From Actinomortierella ambigua (Eukaryota > Mortierellomycota > Mortierellomycetes > Mortierellales > Mortierellaceae), in the NCBI GenBank assembly GCA_016098155.1, contig JAAAJB010000662.1, positions 1 to 18,290 of the forward strand: a stretch of DNA of 18,290 nucleotides. The letters run 5' to 3'. Of this stretch, positions 1 to 8,011 are shown piece by piece. The translations under genes and the position numbers were made by a program. Below the pieces are notes generated by a model, which saw nothing but the letters and a program-made list of their open reading frames with translations, ran no database searches and was not told where the DNA came from. Within the stretch, counting starts at the first letter, position 1, and each line of letters begins with the position of its first letter.

Positions 1-18
1 TGCTTTTGCGTTGTCTTC

Positions 19-40
19 TTTTTTTTTTTTTTTTTTTTTT
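19..40. repeat. poly-T homopolymer just downstream of gene A
   Basis: An uninterrupted run of about 22 T on the plus strand begins 8 bases beyond the stop codon of gene A, so it is an A-run in that gene's 3' untranslated region. It could be a slippage-prone homopolymer or the trace of a retroposed tail. No target-site duplication can be judged because the window ends here. Confidence 0.8.
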
Positions 41-48
41 GCTGCTAA

Positions 49-2446
49 TCAAAGTTTCCGCGATTCAAGGCTCGAGATAGGTCCTCGTTCAGCAGCCTTG
101 CGATACCAGTGAATGGCTTGCTGAGCGTCGTCGCGACCGGCCTCTCTATCGTGGTAAATCTCGGCAAGTTTGAATTGTGCTTCTTTATCTCCAAGGACAG
201 CCGCCTTGCGATACCACGAAAGTGCCTGGTCAATGTCTCGTTCGACTCCAAGCCCTTGTCGGTACATGCACCCAAGATTTCTCTGCGCCGAGGCATTCCT
301 GTTCTCCGCCGCCTTGCGATACCAGGACAATGCCTGACCATGATCTTGTTTGACCCCATGGCCGCACTGGTACATCCACCCAAGGCCGTTCTGCGCTGAC
401 GCATTCCCTTGCTTGGCCGATCTGCGAAACCACGCAACTGCCTGACCATAGTCTCGATTGACTTCGACACCGCTATAATAAATCCAGCCTAGGCTTCTTT
501 GAGCCCATGGATTGCCTTGTTCCGCCGATTTGCGAAACCACAGCAAAGCCTTACGATCGTCTCGCTCGACCCCAATGCCTCTCTGATACATGAAGCCGAG
601 GTTGTTCTGCGCCACCGCATTGTCTTGGTCAGCCGACTTGCGATACAATGATGCCGCCATTTCATAGTCTTTTTCGCATCCCCGGCCTTTCTCGTACATC
701 CACGCAAGGTTTTTCTGCGCCAATGCATCGTCTTGGTCCGCCGCCTTGCGATACCACGAGACTGCTTGGTGATAATCTCGCTGGACGCCATGACCATTCT
801 GGTACATCCACCCAAGAGAGCCCTGCGCCGATGCATCGCCTTGGTCCGCTGACTTGCGATACCATGCCAAAGCCTTCTCGTAGTCTCGCTCGATGTCATA
901 GCCCGTGAAGTACATCCACGCAATGTTTTTCTGCGCCTTCGCATCGTCTTGTTCCGCCGCCTTTTGATACCACGACAATGCCAGGTCAGGATCTCGCACG
1001 ACTCCATAGCCTTTTAGGTACAGGAATCCAATGTTGTTCTGCGCTCGGGCATGCCCTTGCTCGGCCGACTTGCGATACCACGAGGCGGCCTGGGCGTAAT
1101 CGCGCTCGAGCCCTTGTCCATTCTGGTAGATCCATCCAAGCTCATTTTGGGCGGCCGCGTGCCCGCTCTCGGCTGCCGGCTTAAGCCATTGCGCCGCGAT
1201 GGTGTGGTTTTTGGCCGTACCACGACCCTTGCTGAAGAAGTATCCTGCCTTGTACTGTGCTTCAACAGACCCTTGTTCTGCTGCTCGGAGGTACCACTTG
1301 AATGCCTCAGTGTCGCTCTGGTGCAAACCGTCAGTGCCCCGCTCATACTTTTCTGCTAGCGCGACCTGTGCCTCCGCATCTTTTGCGTTGGCTTTGGTCA
1401 AAAGTGTATCCATCGCATCGTCGGAAAGGCTAACGACATTGATCTGGGTAGACTCGCTCGTCGATGGCGGCGAGAGGGCGAGACCAGACATGGCCACCGA
1501 GATACTGAAGGCACTGCTGCTATTGCTGCTGCCGTTGCCTCTGAATCCATCGTCATTCTCGGGCTCTTCGTCCCTTGTGGCCATCTCACTCGCCTCGGGC
1601 CGCCTGGCGGGATCCTGCTCCCAGCACCGTTCGACCCATTGCTGGTAGTCCGCCGGCGTGTGATCAGGCAGCTCTTCTCGCTCGCCACTCTTGATAAGGC
1701 TAATCACCGTAGAGTTGTCAATCTGCTCTTGGAAAGGAACGGTGCAGTTGGCGGCCATCTCCCACATCACCACACCAAGCGCAAACATATCCGACTTGGT
1801 CGAGTACTTGGGCTTGGGGTCGAAGAGCTCTGGGGCCATCCAGCGAGTCGTGCCTTTGGTGGCAGAGGACGACTTTGAAGCCGAGCGGGCCTTGATCGTG
1901 GCCATGCCAAAGTCGCAGAGCTTGACCTCCATGTGGCGTGTGAGCAGAACATTCATGCTCTTGAGGTCCAGATGGAGGACACCCTTGTGGTGTATGTAGG
2001 CCAGTCCATGCACCACCTCCTGTGCAATGCGCATCTTGGTGGGCCAGTCTGTGATGCGGCCAGCATCGATTGCTCGCTGAAGACTGCCTCCCTCGGCATA
2101 GTCCATGATAAGGGCAAGCTGACCCTCGTGGTAGGTGGTGCCGTAGAGCTGGATGAGGTGCCGGTCGACGACGTTTCGCAGCGTTTCGATCTCATCCTGG
2201 ATGGCGGCCCCTTGACGCACTTCATCGTGAGCCAGAGGGAGCTTTTTAATGACAACCTTGCGCCCTTCCCACTTGGCGTGGTGGACATGGCCATATGCGC
2301 CACGTCCAATAAACGAGCCGACGATCAAATTATTCTAAAGAAGAGGGCGAAAAAAGTGTTAGAACTGTTGGTCGAAATCTGGCCTGTCCTAGCTTCCCGG
2401 CCCAAGTACGAAGCCTTGAGGAATGAAGGCAAAGAGGGTGTACCAT
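49..2446 (-). CDS. Gene A: TKL-like protein kinase with 12 C-terminal Sel1 repeats
   Basis: Join of exon 1 (2444-2446, the ATG only) and exon 2 (49-2334), giving 762 aa. The kinase domain spans about residues 7-255: glycine loop GRGAYG at 11-16, ATP-binding Lys31, helix-C Glu49, catalytic loop HLDLKSMN at 122-129, DFG at 142-144 and APE at 168-170. The HRD arginine is Leu123, but Asp124 and Asn129 remain, so this is a non-RD kinase that keeps its catalytic residues. A Ser/Asn-rich linker leads to 12 Sel1 repeats (about 318-755) of the AQxxLGxMYxxG...A..WYRKAA type. Sel1 repeats are protein-binding alpha solenoids, so a cytosolic signalling or scaffold kinase is likely; the substrate is unknown. 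There is no signal peptide or membrane segment. The large exon contains no other in-frame upstream ATG. Its neighbour gene B is the closest paralog in the window. The kinase-Sel1 assignment is firm; the physiological role is not known. Confidence 0.92.
2335..2443 (-). other. Intron immediately after the ATG of gene A
   Basis: This is a 109-nt phase-0 intron. The donor is GTACAC directly behind the ATG, a textbook CTAAC branch point follows, and a pyrimidine tract ends in CTTTAG at 2335. An in-frame TAG sits at the acceptor, so the kinase frame cannot be read from farther upstream without splicing. The downstream exon opens Asn-Asn-Leu-Ile-Val-Gly-Ser, matching the start of exon 2 in genes B and C. 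The acceptor is strong; the donor is weak beyond GTA. Confidence 0.7.
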
Positions 2447-2611
2447 AGTGTGAATGAGCGTGAGAATTGAAATGGAGAAATGAGGGAATCAATTAGAGAA
2501 AGATGGGGGAGCAGGGGAAAAAGTGAGGAACTCGATGTTATCCGCTATGCATTGTGCGATGAACCATTTTGTGCCTCCCCAACCTTCTTTTAGTCTGCTG
2601 TGCTACTTTTT

Positions 2612-2628
2612 TTTCCCCTCGGGGGAAA
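2612..2628. promoter_or_regulatory. Inverted repeat with CCCCT core upstream of gene A
   Basis: Perfect 7-base arms TTTCCCC and GGGGAAA surround a 3-base centre, about 165 bp upstream of the gene A ATG. The left arm runs into CCCCT, which matches the core of the fungal stress-response element. A binding function is inference. Confidence 0.35.
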
Positions 2629-2743
2629 TAGATAATATTCGAAGCAAAAGCCCCATGTAACGCCATGTTCCTGCATTTGGTGTCGCGTTTACCAATGATA
2701 AGCCCTCAGACTCTCTAACATTTGAACTCTCCCATCTGAGCGA

Positions 2744-2822
2744 CCCGAAAGGTTGGGGGGAGGGGAGATCATGCACAAGGAGAGATGTGGCGATTCCTCT
2801 TGACCTTGGCTCTCGCTCCCAC
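2744..2822. promoter_or_regulatory. Promoter blocks shared with gene B
   Basis: Three short blocks on the plus strand, CCCGAAAG (2744-2751), TGTGGCGAT (2786-2794) and TCTCGCTCCCAC (2811-2822), recur in the same order and orientation at 5550-5586. Both sets lie about 290-375 bp upstream of the start of a minus-strand kinase gene. They are either conserved regulatory sites or remnants of a duplicated promoter. Confidence 0.4.
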
Positions 2823-3182
2823 ACTAAAATCTCTTTACCAGAGATGCTCACACTGAGTCTTGTGCGTACAGCATATTGTCACCTGATAGTACAGTGCTTT
2901 TTTTTTAGTTGGTGGATGTGAACGAGATAATTGGATTTTCTCCCGCAGAAATCCCATAGAAATCCTCACCAATTTCTTGTTCTCGGACGCCAATTAAAAA
3001 AAAACCACTGTATTTCACAAGGCAGCACTGCCAAGCTGAGTGATATTTGCCCCACCATCTGCGATGCTAGTCTTCTTTGCCTAAATGTTCGCCAGTCGGG
3101 TGGAGGTGTCTACTGCGCCTAATATCGTAACCTGTCGAGGAAAAAATACCCGTCAACAAAGTGCAGGAAGTGAACAGCTATA

Positions 3183-5261
3183 TCATTTTATTGGCTTCTC
3201 CAGTTTTCTGAGCCGCTCTAAGGCTGAAACGAGCCCTTGATCGGCGGCCCTGCGGTACCATTGGACAGCTTGCTGAATGTCCTTGTCAACACCCTGCCCC
3301 TTCTGGTACATCTCCCCAAGTTTGAATTGAGCATTAGGGTCTCCTTGGTTCGCTGACGCAAGATACCAAGACGACGCATGGTCATAGTCTTGCTTCACCT
3401 CATGGCCTCTCTGGTACATCCCACCAAGGATATTCTGCGCCACTGTATACCCTTGGTCTGCCGACTTGCGAAACCATGACACTGCCTGGTCGAGGTCTCG
3501 CTCAACTCCATTGCCACTCCGATAAATCCACCCTAGTTCGTTCTCAGCAAGAGCATTCCCTTGTTCAGCTGACTTGCGAAACCATGATGCTGCGTGAACA
3601 TAATTTTGTTCGACCCCATACCCTCTCTCGTACATCCATCCAAGGTTGTACTGTGCATCTGAATCCCCTTGATTGGCAGACTTGATCAGCCATGAAACGG
3701 CCTGTTCGTAGTTTAGTTCAACTCCCAGACCGTTCTGGTACATTTCTCCAAGTTGGTTCTGCGCTCCTGCATGCCCTCCATTGGCCGCCATGCGAAACCA
3801 TGCCAGTGCCGCGCCATAATTGCGTTCAACTCCCTGACCTTTTCTGGTACATCAATCCAAGGCTGTTTTGTGCACATAGGTCGCCCTGTTCCGCCGACTT
3901 GTGATACCATAACAATGCCTGGTTGTGGTCTAGCTCCACACCAAGACCGTTCTGATACATCCATCCAAGTTCGCTCTGTGCGAGTGGACATCCTCCCTCG
4001 GCCGCTTGTTGCAGCCAGTACGCCGCTACCGCGTGATTTCGGACCGTACCGCAACCGTACTTGAAACAACTGCCGGTTTTGAACTGTGCCTTGGTAGACC
4101 CTGACGCTGCTGCCCGAAGGTACCACTTGAACGCCTCCATCTTGCTCTTTTCGACACCAATGCCTTTCTCATAGTATACTGCTAGTGCTACCTGTGCCGT
4201 GGTATCGCCCGCATTGGCCTTTGTCAAAAGTACGCTGATCTCTTCATAGGACTGACCAGTGTCACTGTTCGGCCTCTTGGCACCTTCACCCCCGGATGAC
4301 GCAATGGTCATGCCAGTCATGGTTAGCGAGAGATCTGACCCGCACTCGCGGTCACTTAATCCGACTCCATAATCAAGTTTGTCGTATTTTGTGACCATCT
4401 CACTTGCTTCAGGTCTCTTGGCGGGATCTTGGTCCCAGCACCGTTTGACCCATCGGCGGTAGTCCAAAGGCGTTTCTCCAGGCAGCTCTTCCCGTTCGCC
4501 ATTCTTGACAAGACCAATCACCGTGTAGTTGTCAATCTGCTCCCGGAATGGAACGGTGCAATCGGCAGCTAACTCCCACATCACCACCCCAAGGGCAAAC
4601 ATGTCCGACTTGGTCGAGTATTTGGGTCGGGCCGTGAAGAGTTCAGGAGCCATCCATCGAGTGGTGCCCTTGGCTGATGAGGTTGACTTTGAGGCCGATC
4701 GCACCTTGACGGTAGCCAGGCCAAAATCACATAGCTTGACCTCCATGTGGCGAGTCAGAAGGACATTCATGCTCTTGAGGTCTCGATGGAGAATATCTTT
4801 CTGATGGATGTAAGCTAGCCCACGCACCACCTCCTGGGCAATGCGCGTCTTCATGGGCCAGTCAGCGATGAGACGCGCCTCGATGGCTCGGTGAAGACTG
4901 CCTCCCTCGGCATAGTCCATGATGAGGACAAGCTGGCCCTCGTGGTAGGTGGTGCCGTAGAACTGGATGATGTGTCGATCTGCCAGACACTGCAGTATGT
5001 TGATCTCATGCTGAATAGCCGCCTGACGCACTTCGTCTTGAGCCATAAGGAACTTCTTTACGGCGACCTTGCGGCCCTCCCACTGGGCGCAGTGGACTTG
5101 ACCATATGCGCCACCTCCGATGAACGAGTCGACAATCAGTGTAGACTAGAGAAGAAGGAAGGGAAAAAATGTGCCTTTGTCAAGACTTGTCCTACCCCCA
5201 ACTGCCCGCTTTGAACGTGAAGGTTTTTTTTTTGTACCGGGAATCGACATGACCATACCAT
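3183..5261 (-). pseudogene. Gene B: kinase-Sel1 paralog with a one-base frameshift
   Basis: Exon 1 is 5259-5261 (the ATG only) and exon 2 is 3183-5145. The kinase domain is complete: GGGAYG loop at 11-16, Lys31, HRD at 121-123, DFG at 141-143 and an APE motif. Sel1 repeats begin near residue 310. Reading breaks in repeat 4 at an AAAA run (plus-strand T4, 3840-3843). As written, the product ends at 3826 after about 440 aa with an intact kinase and about 3.5 repeats. One base fewer in the run restores the repeat consensus, and the frame continues through repeats 5-9 to the stop at 3183, for 654 aa. Exon 2 is 1963 nt, one more than a multiple of three. The downstream repeats show no other stop or decay, so a recent mutation or a homopolymer sequencing error is more likely than an old pseudogene. 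An AATAAA on the minus strand (3187-3192) overlaps the last codons. Confidence 0.8.
5146..5258 (-). other. Intron immediately after the ATG of gene B
   Basis: This is a 113-nt phase-0 intron. The donor is GTATGG directly after the ATG, a CTTGAC-type branch point is present, and a long pyrimidine tract ends in TCTCTAG. An in-frame TAG lies at the acceptor. Exon 2 opens Ser-Thr-Leu-Ile-Val-Asp-Ser, aligning with genes A and C. The 20 bases around the ATG match gene A at 18 positions, which supports this start codon. Confidence 0.72.
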
Positions 5262-5333
5262 AATGGGAATGAGCGCGAGAGCTGGAATGAGGAATGAAGG
5301 AAAAGAACATAATTGGGAACAATTGGTGTTGTC

Positions 5334-5352
5334 CACCCACCCCCTGTGGGTG
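5334..5352. promoter_or_regulatory. Inverted repeat around CCCCT upstream of gene B
   Basis: Perfect 7-base arms CACCCAC and GTGGGTG flank a CCCCT centre, 73-91 bp upstream of the gene B ATG. CCCCT matches the fungal stress-element core. The site is either a factor-binding palindrome or chance in a G/C-biased stretch. Confidence 0.35.
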
Positions 5353-5549
5353 TGAGGATTGTTGTCATGACCACTGTTGTGTAACCCCTCGCTCGTCTCA
5401 TGGATCTTGGTTCTAGCCCTTTTCGATACTCCCAAGGTTTGACACCAGACGTGTGCTGCACGATACATACCTGTGTGTGCACCGCGGAGACCCGGCAAAT
5501 GCCCAAGTGGCAAACGGCGTAATTCAACGCCCTGTTGCGGGCTAAGAGT

Positions 5550-5586
5550 CCCGAAAGTGAGTTGTGGCGATGTATCTTGCTCCCAC
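5550..5586. promoter_or_regulatory. Promoter blocks shared with gene A
   Basis: CCCGAAAG (5550-5557), TGTGGCGAT (5563-5571) and TCTTGCTCCCAC (5575-5586) form a compact version of the arrangement at 2744-2822, with the spacers shortened. The region lies in the divergent promoter and could also serve gene C, about 140 bp away. Confidence 0.4.
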
Positions 5587-5679
5587 GCTCCTTCGCACAC
5601 TCTTTCTGTCGTTTCCGTGGATCTCATTCATCCCGATTCAACACCATTGCACACTTCATTCTCTCGAATTCATTGTCGC

Positions 5680-5694
5680 AAAAAAAAAAAAAAA
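5680..5694 (+). repeat. A15 tract upstream of gene C
   Basis: Fifteen consecutive A lie 34-48 bp upstream of the gene C ATG. It may be a nucleosome-excluding poly(dA:dT) promoter element or part of the 5' leader. Only the run itself is certain. Confidence 0.7.
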
Positions 5695-5727
5695 GCTCAA
5701 AAGTCCTACACAGCGCTGTTGTGACCC

Positions 5728-7827
5728 ATGGTAATCATAATCACAACAGTAAAATGCCACGATTCTCAAGGAGCCTTCAAGCTGACGCCCTGCGTGAATT
5801 TTTAGTCCTCTTTGTCTGTAGGCTCGCCAATAGGCGCAGGCGCGTATGGTAGTGTCTACCACGCGCGTTGGCAGGGACGCAAGGTTGCCATCAAGCAGTT
5901 CACCATGACTCTCGCGGATGCCGCAAGAGAGAGTGCCATCCAACAAGAGGTCCGCTTGCTCGACAGCCTTCGTGACAAGCACATCATCCAGTTCTATGGG
6001 ACCACTGAATACGAGGGCCGACTCGTGCTGGTGATGGAGTTTGCCGAAGGGGGGAGCCTGGAGGGAGTCATCCGGGACGGCCAACTTGACTGGCCAGCCA
6101 AGACTCGGATAGCACAAGAGGTCGTCCGTGGGCTGACCTACATCCATCACATGAATGTCCTCCATCGAGACCTAAAAAGTATGAACGTCCTCCTCACACG
6201 TCACATGGAGGTCAAGCTCTGTGACTTTGGCCTGGCCACCGTCAAGGTCCACGCCACGTCCAAATCGACGGTGTCCAGTAAGGGTACGCTTCGTTGGATG
6301 GCGCCCGAGCTCTTCGCGGCCCGACCCAAATACTCGACCAAGTCGGACATGTTTGCCTTTGCGGTCGTGATGTGGGAGTTGGCTGCCAATTGCACCATTC
6401 CGTTCCGGGAGCAGATCGATAGCCTCATGGTCGTCAGCCTGGTCAAGGGCGGTGAACGCGAGGAGCTGCCGGACGATACGCCGGCAGACTACCGTCAGTG
6501 GGTCGAGAGGTGCTGGGACCAGGACCCGGCCAAGAGACCCGAGGCCGAGGAGATGGTCATTGAAGACCTCTCTGCTCTCTTGGTCAAGTCGAGTAGCGAC
6601 CTTCAAGGTTGTGGGACCACCGTGGACATCACCATGAGCTTCTCGGATATTAGCCTCCAATCGCCGTCGTCGTCATCGTCGTCGTCATCGATGACATCGC
6701 CGCTGCCGCCGCCGCTGCCGTCAAGGAACCGTACCCGCGAGACACCCGGAACGATCGCGCAGCCTATGGACGAGATGGGTGCGATTTTGGCAAGGGCCGA
6801 TGCAGGCGACGTGGAGGCCCAGATGACAGTGGCCGCAAAGTATGAGACGGGGGTGGGGGTGGATCAGAACGACGTCGAGGCATTCAAGTGGTATCAGCGA
6901 GCTGCAGAGCACGATTCTTCTCACGCACAGTTCAAGACGGGACAGTTTTCAAAGAGTGGTCGAGGCACGCCCCAAAACGATGCGAATGCCGTGTATTGGT
7001 GGATTCTCGCCGCCGATAGTGGACACCGGCTTTCTCAGAATGAACTAGGACGGATGTATCAGGAAGGGGTGGGCGTGACACGCAACGCTAGCCTGGCATT
7101 GTCCTGGTTTCGCAAATCGGCCGATCAAGGGTGTGCGGAGGCGCAGTTCCACCTTGCCGAGATGTACATGAACGGCGGCAAGGGCAGTGTCGTCGCGCAA
7201 GATGATGGTCAGGCCATGATGTGGTATCGCAAGGCCGCTGACCAAGGACATCCGGAGGCACAGCTCACCCTCGGGAGGATGTATGAGAATGGCCGTGGTG
7301 GCGCCAAGAAAGATTTTACCGTGGCTTTGACATGGTATCGCAAGTCGGCAGACCAAGGGAGTGCAGCGGCGCAGAACAATCTTGGGAGGATGTACGAGAA
7401 GGGTCATGGGGTCAAAGCAAACCCTGGACTGGCCTTTGAATGGTATCAAAAGGCGGCTGAGAAAGGAAATTTGTCGGCCCAGAACAACCTGGCGTGTATG
7501 TACCAGAACGGCGCTGGCGTGAAAAAAGACCAAGATCTAGCATTTTCTTGGTTCCGCAAGGCTGCCGATCAAGGAGATTCGGCGGCGCAGGGCAACCTTG
7601 GATCGATGTACTTTCACGGCCACGGAGTCACACGGGACCATAGTCAGGCATTGGCATGGTTTACCAAGTCGGCCAACAAAGGTTATGCACCGGCGCAGTT
7701 CAACCTTGGATGGATGTATGACAACGGAAAAGGCGTTCCCAAGGATAGGGAGAAAGCCATCCAATGGTATAGCATGGCAGCCAAACAAGGAATTGCCTCA
7801 GCCAAAACACGACTTGCCCAGATCTGA
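5728..7827 (+). CDS. Gene C: TKL-like protein kinase with 9 Sel1 repeats
   Basis: Join of exon 1 (5728-5730, the ATG only) and exon 2 (5806-7827), giving 674 aa. The kinase domain is at about residues 7-255: GAGAYG at 11-16, Lys31, HRD at 121-123, DFG at 141-143, and APE in the stretch WMAPELF. All catalytic residues are present, so it should be active on Ser/Thr. A linker at about 256-330 carries a Ser run and a Pro-rich stretch coded by TCG/TCA and CCG triplets. Nine Sel1 repeats follow (about 330-672), the last capped by a short Ala/Lys/Arg tail. The first two repeats and the last match their counterparts in genes A and B, which marks the three genes as paralogs. The gene is transcribed away from gene B across a shared promoter. 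Likely a cytosolic signalling kinase whose Sel1 solenoid recruits partners; partner and pathway are unknown. Confidence 0.92.
5731..5805 (+). other. Intron immediately after the ATG of gene C
   Basis: This is a 75-nt phase-0 intron: donor GTAATC right behind the ATG, CTGAC branch point near 5780, acceptor TTTTTAG at 5805. An in-frame TAG at 5803-5805 prevents reading into the kinase exon without splicing. A second acceptor, CTGTAG at 5821, would put exon 2 out of phase with this ATG. Exon 2 opens Ser-Ser-Leu-Ser-Val-Gly-Ser. Confidence 0.7.
6661..6723 (+). repeat. Trinucleotide repeat coding a Ser/Pro linker in gene C
   Basis: TCG/TCA-type triplets followed by CCG/CTG triplets code a serine run and then a proline-rich stretch between the kinase and the Sel1 repeats. 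The neighbouring paralogs have linkers without this tract, so it probably arose by triplet slippage in gene C. Confidence 0.75.
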
Positions 7828-8011
7828 GCATCTCAGCCCTTTTTACAAGATTTCCGCTGTCCTTTTGAAATAGTGACAAAGTATCTATTAGACTGCAGAT
7901 TTCATTTTTCAAAAAAAGAAATATAAACTATTTCGGCAACTCTATCAAGGAGACGAGCTACAAGTAGATGTTGGAGTGGCAGGGATAGGAAACAGGTGGA
8001 TAGACTGGGCG
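7828..8011. other. Convergent 3' intergenic region, gene C and SET9
   Basis: The 184 bp between two converging stop codons is AT-rich, with an A-rich stretch near 7911-7930 that could serve polyadenylation of gene C. No other feature is seen. Confidence 0.6.

Larger units (their letters stand above)
2447..3182. other. Intergenic region between genes A and B
   Basis: This 736-bp stretch is downstream of gene B and upstream of gene A. I see no convincing gene; the 82-codon frame at 2603-2851 has no recognisable features. Just upstream of the gene A ATG the minus strand is pyrimidine-rich, as expected for a fungal 5' leader. It contains a palindrome (2612-2628) and sequence blocks shared with the gene B promoter (2744-2822), both listed separately. 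Confidence 0.7.
5262..5727. promoter_or_regulatory. Divergent promoter between genes B and C
   Basis: This 466-bp gap separates the head-to-head ATGs of gene B (minus) and gene C (plus), so both promoters must share it. It holds a GC-rich inverted repeat (5334-5352), the blocks shared with the gene A promoter (5550-5586) and a 15-base A-run (5680-5694) close to the gene C start. No credible gene is present; the 163-codon minus-strand frame over this area overlaps the gene B intron and has no recognisable motif. Confidence 0.6.

Noticed and set aside
489..1007. Arg/Thr/Cys-rich frames antisense or out of frame within the Sel1 arrays
   Set aside because: Periodic shadows of the repeated Sel1 codons; the true frame gives perfect repeat consensus.
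2603..2851. 82-codon minus-strand frame between genes A and B
   Set aside because: No recognisable motif, no paralog at the matching place upstream of gene B, and it overlaps promoter blocks shared with gene B.
3836..3848. Programmed ribosomal frameshifting in gene B
   Set aside because: A +1 shift would be needed at AAAAGG; no known slippery heptamer or clear stimulatory structure is visible, and genes A and C read through this region in one frame. Mutation or sequencing error is simpler.
5136..5627. 163-codon minus-strand frame across the gene B intron and divergent promoter
   Set aside because: It runs through the inferred intron and acceptor in a frame unrelated to the kinase and carries no motif.
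5811..5822. Start of gene C at the TTG (5812) or acceptor at 5821
   Set aside because: Nuclear fungal genes rarely start at TTG, and the 5821 acceptor is out of phase with the only upstream ATG. The TTTTTAG acceptor at 5805 with a CTGAC branch point gives the same exon start as in genes A and B.
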